A stretch of DNA of 64,000 nucleotides, from assembly GCA_933207985.1 (NCBI GenBank), contig OW240920.1, positions 146,271,034-146,335,033 of the forward strand, read 5' to 3'. The notes under the pieces were generated by a model, which was given only the letters and a program-made list of their open reading frames with translations, was not told the origin of the DNA and made no database searches. A program made the translations under genes and the position numbers. Origin of the DNA: Pelobates cultripes. Taxonomy: Eukaryota; Chordata; Amphibia; Anura; Pelobatidae. The first letter of the stretch is position 1, and every line of letters starts with the position of its first letter. Positions 21,906-33,060 of the stretch are shown here, in pieces.

Positions 21906-22700
21906 ATGCAAATTGTTCAACTGGAGCAGACCCCACAGAGTTCACAGTGTGCAGAATATTGAGAAGTTCAGTTTCCATCCATTGACGTTCCTCCAGAGTC
22001 AAGAAACCCAGTCCGCCCATAGGTTGTCAAATCCTGGTAAGTATACTGCATGTAGAGTGGTATTGCGTGGCAGGCAAAGTCGGTATATGTCCGTTGCCGC
22101 CTCTGTGAGATCCCGGGATCCTGCTCTGCCCAAGTGGTTCATGTATTGAACCACCGATATGTAGCCATTCCACGTCTGCATGTGAAATAATCACCAATGG
22201 AGTTCGGTCCTTCCTTCAGGCGTTACTGGCCGTAAATGTGACCCGTCCGCAGATAATGGGCTTTCAGTCAGTGCATAGTTTTGTAGTGTAGTAGACCTGG
22301 AATATCACCTGGATGGATGAGGACAGGAGTCCCACCATACGAGCCAGAGTGCTTGCGCAGAGTACGCCTGGTTTCTCAGTGAATGGCTTTGATTTTATTC
22401 TGTTAGGTAAAAGGACACATTTGGACAACTCGATCTCGAATCCCGGGAATTGTATCACCTGAGGTGGTGTTAGAGTTGATGACCCCTTGCTTACGATGAC
22501 TCCCCGTGATTCCAGAAGGTATATTACCAATTCGGTCTGTGAGTGCAGTCTGGAGATGGAATCGCAAAGGAATAATATGTTGTCCAGATCAGACAACGGA
22601 CCCTTGTGATCGTCGATAAACCATTACTGGTTTCAGAAGTATGGGGAAATACCTTTGGCGAGCAGGACCCGGATGCCTTCGTCAATGAGAGGTCCGTGGT
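21906..22700 (-). pseudogene. DIRS reverse transcriptase/RNase H, remnant
   Basis: The minus-strand piece at 22596-22264 contains DLDNILFLCDSISRLHSQTE, then LVIYLLESRGVIVSKGSSTL and QVIQFPGFEIELSK, matching the RT thumb region of DIRS proteins. In this family the catalytic motif is usually (F/Y)xDD; here the corresponding string lies around DLDN, so it seems altered. LARMVGLLSSSIQVIF follows, a hallmark of the DIRS RT-RNase H junction. A second frame (22181-21999) gives YMNHLGRAGSRDL and HAVYLPGFDNLWADWVS, the RNase H end. Frameshifts separate the pieces; the end is cut by the Penelope insertion. Confidence 0.8.
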
Positions 22701-23204
22701 TTGCCACCATTCGTAAAGGATGAGGACATCCCACCAGCGAGGGTGGAGAGTGGAATCTTATAACGTATTCCCGAACGGTCCGTAGGGTCCAAACTTGTGT
22801 TGAATGTGGTGAAGAGATTCACATGCATAAGTTCAGCGATAAAGGTTCGGCAAATAATAATCCAGTTGCCAATGGTCCTATTGCTCTGTTCCCTAGGTCT
22901 GAGAGACCGTTGTCAATTTCTTTGAAGATCTTGGGTGTCGTGGTGCCTGTGGGTTGAATGGGGTAAACCCAGTGTGTCGATGAAGACATTTTCATCAGTG
23001 TTTGTAATCTTGTGACAACCCTTTCTCTGTGGAGAGTACTACTTTACGTATTTCTTGACGTAATAAGATACCGTAGTTGGCATAATGTGCCCGTCGTCAG
23101 CAACAGAGGTCAAGCCGGCTGTTCGCCATTCGTCCACTTTCGCCATAGTGGGTGAATTGGGATAAAAGTCTTCCTCCTCGGAGGATGGAAGTGGAGGAGG
23201 GATT

Positions 23205-23446
23205 AGTATGTGGCGGGTCACCCCGTTAGCAGTAAGGGGGTCACCCTTAATATAATGTGGCCACGGGCGGTTGGTAACGATATCATGCGGGTATTCCTGC
23301 CACTTGATAACGTTAATATATAAACATAGGCACTCCAGTACATGGGGGTCACCCCAGTAGCAGTAAGGGGATCACCCTTAATACAAAGTATTCACTGGTG
23401 GCTGGTAATCATATCATGAGGGTATTCCTGTTAAGGTGTCTGTGAC
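23205..23446. repeat. Two diverged GGGTCACC-palindrome repeats
   Basis: Two blocks, about 23210-23330 and 23335-23446, share GGTCACCCC, GTAGCAGTAAGGGG, GTCACCCTTAATA and ATATCATG-GGGTATTCCTG. They lie in the DIRS 5' half. Related GGGGTCACCC repeats continue at 24700-24960 beyond the solo LTR. Confidence 0.7.
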
Positions 23447-23451
23447 AGATC

Positions 23452-24548
23452 CATCTGTCTAAATTCTTTCTGCTGGTTCGCCTAATTGCTATACTTTCGT
23501 GGAATTACCTGCCCGTACGCCCCTGTTCGTCTGTTTCAGATTGTACCGAATAAAACTACCGAACGGACGGCCACCCAGAGGAGAAGTGTGCTGCTGGTTA
23601 ACCTATTGGCCTCAATTAGAACGTTGTGGTTAACCGCAGACACCTCTTAATTAGAACTGTATGCAGGGTGGTCGTTGTTCACATGTCGAACACGAGGCGG
23701 CGGCCATTTTAAACACACGAATGCACAGCGGTGTTCGGCAATCAAACTATAGAACTAAAAACGGACACTTTATCTACCGAACACCGCTGAAACTGCCGAC
23801 TGCCCTTCTTATCCGCGGGCATGCGAACGCCAGTCCGTTCGGGACTTTTATTACACGAATGGACTTAACCCAGATAGTCATCCCATGGAGTCAATCGTAT
23901 ACTGAAAGAACAATGTGAAAGACTTTGACTCCATGGCGATTGAACTGTGTGCATTGGGTCTGAGCGCTATTCGGTAGTTATGTGCGCTCAGACCCAGGCT
24001 ATCTGGGGATACGTTACTCGAACTAAAAGCATTCGGTAGTTTTATAGTTATTGATTTTGATGTGTTTTTATTATACTATGTAAAATGCCGATTTGCCTCT
24101 ATCCCTGGAGATAGTTGGATTTCTTCCCAATTATCTCCAGGATAGAGAGGAGGGATTTACTTGTACAAAGGGGAGTGTTTATAGCTGAGCCACTGTGATT
24201 GGCTACTGTACAATATGTGTCCCAGTCTCCCATCTGGTCCCCTAGGGGAGTGTCCACCAGGTGGGAGACCTGCATAAATACCGGGCAGGTAGCCCTCATT
24301 AAAGCAGAATCCTGTTTTACCCTCAAGACGGAGCTTGGTCTCGTGTTTGGGGAGATTGCTACTGGGAAGTGTTATTTCGTCTATTCTAGGAGAGAAGGAG
24401 TTTGGCTGATTCTTTGTTCGGGAGTTTGAAGTATTCCCTTATACTCCGTTCGGGAGTTTGGCGGTCCACAGCAGCAGAGCTTGTGTCTCAAAGGGGGAAG
24501 ATTACCTAAACGGCGGTTTCACTCCTTTCAGCTGGGAGTGTCTTAACA
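23452..24548 (+). mobile_element. Solo LTR, copy B
   Basis: Begins TGTGACAG and ends TCTTAACA, with a perfect 5-bp duplication GTGTC at 23447-23451 and 24549-24553. Inside are promoter-like and polyadenylation-like signals in LTR order: CATAAATA near 24272, an ATTAAA about 25 bases later, then a GTCTCGTGTTTGGGGAG segment. It shares long similarity with copy D (for example CTATCTGGGGATA, GACTCCATGGCGATTGAAC, and the CCAATTATCTCCAGGA palindrome region). There is no coding interior and no second LTR, so it is a solo LTR inserted in the DIRS element. Confidence 0.87.
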
Positions 24549-24647
24549 GTGTCATATGGTATCCTTAAATATATATATACAATATTGAATTCTGTTCTAT
24601 GCAGTCCTAAAATTGTCGTGGCATAGGGAAGGGGGGTCCCCCACACA

Positions 24648-24650
<3 letters not shown>

Positions 24651-24687
<37 letters not shown>
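24651..24687. repeat. TA dinucleotide microsatellite
   Basis: An uninterrupted AT alternation of about 36 bases just before the GGGGTCACCC repeats. Confidence 0.9.
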
Positions 24688-24689
<2 letters not shown>

Positions 24690-24690
<1 letters not shown>

Positions 24691-24960
24691 CCTTGGTAAG
24701 GCGTGGGGGGTCACCCCAGCTGTAAGGGGGTCACTGCTATAGAATGTTTGCCCCGAAGGGTCTGTATAAGTATCGCTTTGGGGTCACCCAGCGTAGGGGG
24801 GTCACCCCTGTAGTATGTTTGCCACCGAAAGGTCTGTGCAGGTCTCGCTTGGGGGTCACCTAGCATAGGGAGGTCACCCCTGTATATATATGTCACTTAG
24901 GACTGATGCCAGACTTGCTTGGGGGTAACCCAGCGTAGGGGGGTCACCCCTGCAATATAT
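24690..24960. repeat. Tandem repeat with GGGGTCACCC palindromes
   Basis: About four units of roughly 70 bases share GGGGTCACCC, AGCGTAGGGGGGTCACCCCT and GTATGTTTGCC-CCGAA-GGTCTGT. The motif pairs GGGGTCACC and GGGGGTCACCCC can form short hairpins. They belong to the same repeat group as 23205-23446, separated by solo LTR B. Confidence 0.8.
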
Positions 24961-25559
24961 TCAATTATGTGCACCCACATTTGGTATTTGAATACTGTTG
25001 CCCCAATGGAGAGGGCTTATATCCTTGAAGGTGAACACTAGTGAGTGTAGGAGAGAGCTGAACACTTTTATACAGCACCTATTATCCACAATCATGGAGT
25101 AAACACATCCTGTATGTCTATTTATACCTCCATTGTGTGATGTTTACATATATAAGAAAACCTGCAGAGAAAAGCTATGCCAGTTTGTGGGAATAACGAA
25201 CTGGCGAAACCAAGATGGCCGACGTGAATCTCGCAATACCACGAGATCCAAGATGGCCGACGTTTGCGCGCAAATAGGCCGTGCGGTCCGCTATCGCGGC
25301 CTGCCGGTATGGGCCCCCTCGCACCCCCAGTACCCTTGCCTTGAAGCCCAGAACCCTGTGAGTAGAGAGGATAGTGACAAGGGAAACACAGGGCCAGCAA
25401 AAAATACAGATAAAGCAATATTAAACCAACATAAGGGATAAAGCAGGGAGAAGGGGAGCAGGGGATAAATAACAATACACAAATGTTCAAATAAAGTGCA
25501 AATAGCTATTCCAATAAATGAACAGTGTGGAGCAAATTACTCTGACCTGTGCCTTGCTG

Positions 25560-25705
25560 GAGCAGCAAAGAAAGAGGAAGTGATACAGGAGGAGGGGCCT
25601 TTTATACGCTGTTGCAATGTTTTTTTCTTTCACTAAACTTTATTGTTAAATCTGAGTTTTAGTAAAGAGAGATTATGCAAAATATGAAGCTTCCTGTCAT
25701 GTTAT
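25560..25705. repeat. DIRS inverted terminal repeat, right (5' side)
   Basis: Inverted match to 18668-18805 over about 135 bases, including GGCCTTTTATAC, CAATGTTTTTTTC and AGAGATTATG. On the minus strand the GTATAAAAGGCC box would sit just upstream of the element's coding region. Confidence 0.85.
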
Positions 25706-25715
25706 AAAATTGGAA

Positions 25716-27112
25716 ATTGAATGAGGGAGTTGTGAGATCTAACACAGCAAGCAATGGATTTTTTAAAAGTAGAAATAAACTTCATCAGAAATCTGTGTCA
25801 TGCAGGCTTTTAACTTAATAGGGTCTCTCCATCCCAGGTATTTCGGCCTCATATAATCATCTCCGTGATCATTCCTATGTTAGATAATATTGTCTTATTT
25901 ACACCACCCCAAACTAAATACAACATGTAAAAAAAACAGCTGTGCATTGTGGTAACTTACTGCCTGTACAGAGGAACAAAGTCCAAATCGGAGTCATACT
26001 ATGTAAATCCTGTGTAAATCCTGATCTTAATTAAGTCTTCACCCATAATGACACCAATGGATACAATGTCTTAGTTTGTCATTGGTTGGTTCTACAGACC
26101 GCCATGAGCAGTTGGTGGTACCATAACTTCACCATAAAATGGAATACATATTCTGCATGAAATTACTACTTACACTTCTTATAGCACACAGATAAAAGCA
26201 CATGTCAAAAGTCCACATCATTCTCTGAAACAACTTAGGAAGGACGAGACACCCCCATCTTCTCGTTGTCTCATCCAACATAGGTGGACCTTTGGCTGCA
26301 CAGTGGTACTACGCATCCTTGTAGTCTTGTGTTGGCCAGTTCGCTCCATGGATTAGAAAGTATTATTTTGGTGTCTAAATTAATCATGGTATGCATTGAA
26401 AGGTCATTAATGTAAAAAAATGCTAAATCTCTCAATTTATTCTGATTACATCATCAATGTGCGTAACTGTTCAGGTCACTCACTGTGGTTCAGGGATCCG
26501 TCATTGCCCTGTCTTGTCCAATTTACATCCAAGCAAACCATACATACAGGGAGGTATTTTATTACACTTCTTTAACAGTTTATCTGGCATCAGGATTGTG
26601 AAACACATTATATTTATATGTATACAGTATAATTTAATTCCAATACCTTAATAAAGGATGTATAAAAATGTCACCCGAGGAACGGTTCTCTCTGTTTCTG
26701 GAGCAGCTGTTTTCTTTGGCTGCGAAGTGTGAATCACTTAAGGTATTCATTTCGTAGCGCGCCTGTCTGTCCACACAGTTTTACCCTATGGGAATTCTGT
26801 GTGAGGATGAATAGACGCAAATTGCCTTTGTTCACGAACATAACAGAAGCAGCTAAGGAATAATTTGGCCAAATATTTCACAGTACGTGACTTACCTTGT
26901 CATAAAAATATTAATGATTGATTAAATCCAAGATATAATACAGTGGAACAATATTAAAATTCCAGACTCCCTTGGCCGTACATTAGGAATGTATAATTTG
27001 TTTTCTTCTGACTTTAGTTTAGATTGTAAGCCTTTCTTTTAACTATAAAGGCAGTCAATAGGTTAGCTCTATGGTCCAATGTATCCTTCACTGCAAGTCT
27101 GTGACTCCATGC
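25716..27112. other. No gene seen
   Basis: Ordinary intergenic sequence with short chance frames only. Confidence 0.45.
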
Positions 27113-27175
27113 TTAAAGGGACACTATAGTCACCTAAACAACTTTAGCTTAATGAAGCAGGTTTTGTGTGTAGAT

Positions 27176-27312
27176 CAGGGCTGTCCAACCTGCGGCCCTC
27201 CAGATGTTGCTGAACTACAACTCCCATGATTCCCTGGCTACATGTTTCATTGAAAGAATCATGGGAGTTGTAGTTCAGCAACATCTGGGGGGCCACAGGT
27301 TGGACAGCCCTG
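27176..27312. mobile_element. hAT-type foldback MITE, 137 bp
   Basis: The ends CAGGGCTGTCCAACCTG...CAGGTTGGACAGCCCTG are near-perfect inverted repeats and most of the element folds into one hairpin (AACTACAACTCCCATGAT paired with ATCATGGGAGTTGTAGTT). The 8-bp duplication GTGTAGAT flanks it exactly at 27168-27175 and 27313-27320. Confidence 0.92.
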
Positions 27313-27524
27313 GTGTAGATCATGCCTCTCAGGTTTCACTGCTCAGTTCACTGCCATTTAGGAGTTCAATCACTTTGTTTATGTTTATGCAGCCCTTGTC
27401 ACACCTCCCCTGACTCTGACTGACACAGCCTGCATGAAAAAAAAAATTGGTTTCACTTTCAATCAGATGCAATTTACCTTAAACAATTGTATTTCTTTCT
27501 CTGTAAATTGAACTTTAATCACTA

Positions 27525-27945
27525 GACATGTGCAATTCTTTCGTTCTGAATGTGAATTCGGATGAATTTCAGGAAATTCGGACATTCGGATGCTTCTGAA
27601 TGTCTGACATAACGAAGTGCCGCATTTCGTAAGTACCGAACGGAACCGAATTTCGAAAGTGCTGAACCGAAGTGCCGAATTTCAGAAGTGACGAAGTGCT
27701 TTGGATTTTCCAAAAAGTGGCCAAACAAGAGAGGAAGGGAAAATCCGTGAATGATGACAGTGGTAGGGTTGGGGTAGGCTTAGGGTAGGGTTAGGGTTGG
27801 GTTAGGGTAGAGTTAGGGTTAGGGTAGGTTTAGGGTTGGGTTAAGGGTAGGGTTAGGGATAGGGATCCCTACAGATATTCTGAAGTCCTGAGTTGCCGAA
27901 GTTCCGAATTGCCGAATTATTTGATCATGCACATCCCTATTAATC
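27525..27945. mobile_element. Palindromic repeat with telomere-like core
   Basis: The outer parts are imperfect inverted sequences (ATGTGCAATTC near 27530 against ATGCACATCCC near 27930; GAATTCGG/CCGAATT strings). The centre (about 27760-27862) is a degenerate TTAGGG/GTTAGGG/GGGTAGGG tract. It sits inside the T2 MITE at 27113-28241. Confidence 0.7.
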
Positions 27946-28309
27946 ACATACAGGAGGCTCTTGCAGGGTCTAGCAAGCTATTAACATAGCAGGGGATAAG
28001 ACAATCTAAATTGAACAGAACTTGCAATAAAGGAAGGATAAATTGTAGATGACTCTTTACAGGAAGTGTTTAGGGAGGCTGTGCAAGTCACATGCAGAGA
28101 GGTGTGACTAGGGTTAATAAACAAAGTGATTTAACTCCTAAATGGCAGAGGATTGAGCAGTGAGGCTGCAGGGGCATGATCTATACACCAAAACTGCTTC
28201 ATTAAGCTAAAGTTGTTTTGGTGACTATAGTGTCCCTTTAACGGTTCTGGAACCTCTGAGCCACTGAAGTGGACGAAATGACAAGTCATTACAATCTCAT
28301 TAAAATATC

Positions 28310-29530
28310 TAGAACAAAGGTGCCCAAATGGTAGATTCCCATATGTTGTAGAACAAGCATGTCAAACTCGCTGCCCACAATGAATACAGTGCATGTACAT
28401 GCCTGGTGTTAAAGCAGATTAGGCACCTGCTTTCTCCACATTGCAGGTGCCTACTCTACTAAAATTTACCTGTGGAGGAAACAGGATACTGGCGGCAGCC
28501 AGGGAGCTCAGTCTTCCTGCTCCTCACTGCTCCCGCGCGCGCGTCGACTGTAGGGATGCCAGATGCCGAAATATGACATCATATTTCGGCATCACTAAAC
28601 TGCGTCCGAGGGAGCAGTGAGGAACAGGAAGGAGATCTCCAGATAGAAGATCCCCACTGGACCCCAGGGAATGATGTGAGTGTATGCAAGAATGTGTAAA
28701 TGTGTGTGTGTCAGTGTGTGTCTGTCAGTGAGGGAGTGTGTGTGTGTCTGTCAATGTGTGAGTGTGTGGGTGTCTGTCTGTCAGCAAGTCTGTGTGTGTC
28801 AGTGAGTGTGTGTGCGTCAGTTAGTGTGTGTGTGTCTGTCAGTGAGTGTGTCTGTCAGTGTGTGTGTGTCAGTGAGTGTGTGTCGGTCTGTGTTGCGATG
28901 GCCGCAGCTTTACAGTGGAGTACGTGGAGGTGCACGGAGACACGCAATGCCACATCACATTCCGACGTGACGTCAGTGTGCTCCACCTTCACAGGGTTTC
29001 AAGAAGTAGCGGGAGGATCCGCATTGGCACATTGCGCATTGCGGACTGCGCCATTTGGGGTATACCAGAGGCCAGACTCCGTAGTCGCATGCTGGCAGCG
29101 GCAATGTGAGTGGAGTCTGCTTGTTGGCTGAAGGGGGGGTTCTGGGATTTAGTATAGGGGGAGGACTGAGATTTAGTACATGGGGAGGGACTGGGATATA
29201 GTAGAGGGGGGTACTGGGATTTAGTAGAGGGGGGACAGGGATTTAGTAGAGGGGGGACTGGCGTTTAGTAGAGGGGGGTGCTGTAGTTTAGTAGAGGGGA
29301 TGCTGTTTTTTTCAATAATAAACCTATGTTTCTCAGAAAATTTAAGTTTTGTTTTTTTTTTGCAGCCCACATAAACCTAAACCTTGTTTATTTGGCCCGT
29401 GCTAGCCTTTGAGTTTGTCATGCTTGTTGTAGAACTATAACACTGAGTTTGCGTGACTTTAGAATGATAAAGCATCACGGAAGCTGTAGTTTTAACATAT
29501 CTGGGGATCTACCTTTTGGGCACCCCTGAT
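28310..29530. mobile_element. Outer MITE interrupted by a hAT element
   Basis: The left part AAAGGTGCCCAAATGGTAGA followed by TTCCCATATG pairs with the right part CATATCTGGGGATCTACCTT followed by TTGGGCACC near 29497-29525. The two halves are separated only by the insertion at 28354-29426. The flanks ATCTAGAA and ATCTATAT may be a decayed 8-bp duplication. Confidence 0.7.
28354..29426. mobile_element. Non-autonomous hAT-type element with 8-bp TSD
   Basis: Starts CAAGCATGTCAAACTC and ends GAGTTTGTCATGCTTG. A perfect 8-bp duplication TTGTAGAA lies at 28346-28353 and 29427-29434. The interior repeats the architecture of the element at 15336: GC-rich inverted segments, a near-palindrome GAAATATGACATCATATTTC (28567-28586, a one-base-decayed CRE centre), CACTGGACCCCAGGGAA, then a TG microsatellite (28700-28890). 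Further in are G-rich GGGGGGACTGGGATTTAGTA repeats (29130-29300). No transposase. Confidence 0.9.
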
Positions 29531-32500
29531 CTATATTCTATGAGAATTTTGTCTTGGAAAAGCTGCCTGTATGTTATGTTTATTTTGTCAAGAATATTTT
29601 GCCTCTGTAGAGCTTAAACTTGCACCTTTTCCCGAAAAATGCCATCTTTCCTCTTTGCCAAACTGACAGGGCTTTGAATGTCTCCATACTTCTGCAATTA
29701 AAAGTCAAGGAGTGTAAATTCTCATGAAATTCGATTCCCCAGTGAACTGAGAATTTCAGATGGTGCTCAAACAATGTGGATAATACGGGGACCTGTCATA
29801 ACGAATTATGTGGACGGCAAGATCCGCTTCGCGCAGGTATAGAAATATAATCTATTTGGTGGGTAGGCTTAAAAGGTATACTTACCTGATGTTTGCTGCT
29901 TCCAAAATGATGGGTACTCTTAGGCCTCAGCCACAATCCAATAGGTAATTTATTGTTTTAATTCTGGGGTGATTTTCAACAATGAGACAACTAAGTTATC
30001 TAAGCTGCATGTTTCTTGAAATTGACCAAAGACCATTGACTGAAAATGCAGTTTTAGTCTGTTAGATTTACGTACAGTTTGCTATAGTGAGTGATGATTG
30101 ATCTGAGGAAGGTTATAGAACCGCTAAGAATATAAAAGACAAGCCTCACACTACGGACGTCACCTTGTTGGCATACCATCTGCCCTGTCCAAATGTTACA
30201 CTATCGTCCTGCGCACAATGCAGTGATGGTAAACATTGCTGGGAATACCCCAGCTGACAGTGATTTTTACGTCAAGAGCAGAGGTCAACGATGGAGACAG
30301 ACTGCAGACATCTTTCTCGTCACTGATCATTCATCTTAGTCTCATAACATGTCCGTTTTACCAAGGTTGCCCTTGTTACGGCAAACTGAATGTGCGGCCT
30401 GACACAGGACGGTGAAGCCATATATTTCATGCTCTTCTTAAAAGGCCTACGTTGACGCTCACATATTTTTCAGCTCGTAATGCTACACCTCAGTGACGGC
30501 TAAGCTTGGCACAGCAGATATTTGTCAACTATTCTTCCCATGATGCTTCACCAGCTTGAGCAACCACTTAGCTATGCTTCTTTATTTAATTTTTGACAAA
30601 GACGTGAAGCCCATTCGCTGCCCAACGTCTCAAATATTTGCATTCGCGTTTCAGAAAGATGTTCATGGTTTAACTCATTATTTATGTTTTTATATACTGG
30701 CAATTTGACTGAGCTGTGCCCCCTTTATGACACATTGCAGGGCTTTACGTAGAGGAACGTTTTCTTTTGGAGACGGATATTTTACACAACGCATTATTCA
30801 ATCCATGTGAATTGTCCATAGAGACATAGATTACTTGCACTATTCTGCCCACTGTTAAGTCTCATATAAGAACATATTATACATTTATTGTATCTATTGT
30901 TGCACTGAAGAAATTCTAAAACTATAAGACGAGACAGAGAGAGTGTGTGTGTGTTTGTGTGTGTGTTTGCATGTGTGTGTTCGTGTGTTTAGAAAAGTTA
31001 GAGAAAAAGATAGAAATGGTTTTCGTCAATAATCTTACTCCCAGCAATCTGCATCCTTCTCTTCATCTGACCCACATAAAAGCGTGTTATCAAGAGATCA
31101 GATATTGGATAAAATTCCAAGTGGATTGTTTAAACATTCAGCAAAACAAGTAGCCGGTGGCAGATGTTTACGATGACAAAATCTGTTTGTGTTTAAAATC
31201 AGTTTGTGTTGGGTTTTTAAGTCTTACTTGTAGTAGTCCTAGTGAAACCCATTAAACATCTAGTCTTCTTGCAAACTTGACGTTGAAGCCACAAACCGTT
31301 CCTCTGTGATCGATGAATGCCTGGATGTTTGGATAGTTAAAATGAATTCCTCTCACTCAGCTGAACGCTACCGACTCACTGCGCCATGTTTACCTACACT
31401 AAACATCTCGCCTGTATCCGAAATTCTGGGGATTCCAGAACTATGCTCTCCATTCTTATTCAGAATTCTCAAACTTCCCTCTTCCAATTTCATAACATGA
31501 ACCACATCCGTCTTCCCTGGATCGTCAGCTCCCTGAAAAGTATTTTATAAATGTAACAGATACTTGAAGTTCCCTTCCAGGGTACAAAGTCAATGAGGCT
31601 TGTAGGTGGATCATCCAGCAGTGAAATAAGGGGGGGGGGAGTGCCAAATATTAACCCTCACCCAGGCATGTTTCAATGCAGCGAAGGAAGAGATGACATG
31701 GGTCTCTCGCACCCCACAGAGGTGGAGATACCATGTGAATGGACAAGGTATTCATGGTCATCAATATGGGGTGGGAAAGATGGTGGATACATGGAGCCAA
31801 TGATAAAGGGGGATACAGCGGTATTTATCATGAACTGTCCTGTGTTTATAGAAAAGGTCACTCCCTTACCTTGGCATTTGTAAAGGACTGCAGATCAGCC
31901 TCCTTCCCAACGACTATGGGCCCTGTCACCTTTCATTTTTGTAGGTCCTCCTACTTGTCACTTTATAAAGACACAGGTGATTTGCATCGATTACTTTACA
32001 ATCAATGACTTTATAAATCCAGTCCCTGCTTTAGCAGAGGTGAGTTTAACCAGGGCTGCCTGGTGAAAGGATATGGTCAAATTTAATCAAGACAGCTCAG
32101 AAAAATCACAATTTATTAATGCATCGAACTCATGGCTGACACCATCCACGTATTCTCTGAAAATACTATATATACACACACACACACATACATTCATTCT
32201 GTGACTGTATTATGCTGGGGCAGGTTTTCAAGCACTAAACATCCTTTTAGAAAAATACAAGAAGCTTTTTAGTTTTTAACTGAGTTTCAGGCACCCCGTT
32301 CAGGTAAAACCGCGTGCCACTAGCCCTGACAGGCTGTTTAAACCAATGCCATGGCAAGTGCCCAGTTTGAAGGTAATCGTTTGATGTTAAGAAATGCTGT
32401 AACAATGTCCTTACCCCTATATCAGCTCCTATTTCACGAGTTAAATGTAGGAAAGACTCCAAAAGGGTAAAACGGATTTTGCTGGGTTCAACCATATTTA

Positions 32501-32714
32501 TTGTTAGGAATACCAAGTCCAGTGGGTCACAGGCCATGAAGCTGGAATGGGTAGTCGTGTACCTCCCAACTTTCCAATTGGTCAAAGACTTTCATTTTTA
32601 GGAGGTGCAACCTTGTGCAACTGTATCCAAGGGTGACCTACTGATATTTATGTAACTAAATATCTAATTTAGAACAAGATTTGATTTCTAAACACATTAT
32701 TGTAGTCCAAAGAA
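29531..32714. other. No gene seen downstream of the CCN1-like gene
   Basis: About 3.2 kb of intergenic DNA with a TG microsatellite at 30942-30988 and a short CA run at 32171-32188. No exon, RNA gene or element end recognised. Confidence 0.45.
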
Positions 32715-33060
32715 ACATTACTGGGAGTATTATTGCTGGGGAGCTCTGTTATACTCTCAGACACATTACTGGGAGTATTATTGCTGTGGAGCTCTGTTAT
32801 ACTCTCAGACACATTACTGGGAGTATTATTGCTGTGGAGCTCTGTTATACACTCAGACACATTACCTGTGGAGTATTATTGCTGTGGAGCTCTGTTATAC
32901 ACTCAGACACATTACTGGGAGTATTATTACTGTGGAGCTCTGTTATACACTCAGACACATTACTGGGAGTATTATTACTGTGGAGCTCTGTTATACACCC
33001 AGACACATTACTGGGAGTATTATTGCTGTGGGGCTCTGTTATACACTCAGACACAACAAC
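32715..33060. repeat. Minisatellite, 48-bp unit, about 7 copies
   Basis: Units contain GGAGCTCTGTTATACACTCA, then GACACATTACTGGGAGTATT, spaced 48 bases apart (GAGCTCTG at 32741 and 32789). The length is a multiple of three, giving chance open frames in both directions. Confidence 0.93.

Larger units (their letters stand above)
18600..25715 (-). mobile_element. DIRS-type tyrosine-recombinase retrotransposon, interrupted and decayed
   Basis: Segments near the two ends are inverted copies over about 135 bases (18668-18805 against 25560-25705). An internal complementary region at about 19275-19362 joins a piece inverted relative to the left end with a piece matching the right end. Between them, on the minus strand, are RT/RNase H remnants (about 22700-21905) and a tyrosine-recombinase C-terminal remnant (19565-19378). 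This order (ITR, RT/RH, YR, ICR, ITR) is that of DIRS elements, which integrate by recombinase rather than DDE integrase. The element is interrupted by a Penelope-like element, a LINE-type tail and a solo LTR. The exact outer limits are uncertain by tens of bases. Confidence 0.8.
27113..28241. mobile_element. T2/Kolobok-type MITE, host of further insertions
   Basis: TTAA at 27113-27116 precedes AGGGACACTATAGTCACC; the far end reads GGTGACTATAGTGTCCCT before TTAA at 28238-28241. The inverted ends continue with AACTTTAGCTTAATGAAGCA and its complement. TTAA target duplication with TTAAAGG ends is the description of T2-family MITEs in Xenopus. It contains a hAT MITE and a telomere-like palindromic element. 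Confidence 0.87.

Noticed and set aside
27760..27862. A true internal telomere or chromosome fusion point
   Set aside because: The tract is short, degenerate, and enclosed by inverted-repeat arms inside a T2 MITE, so transposon cargo is a simpler explanation.
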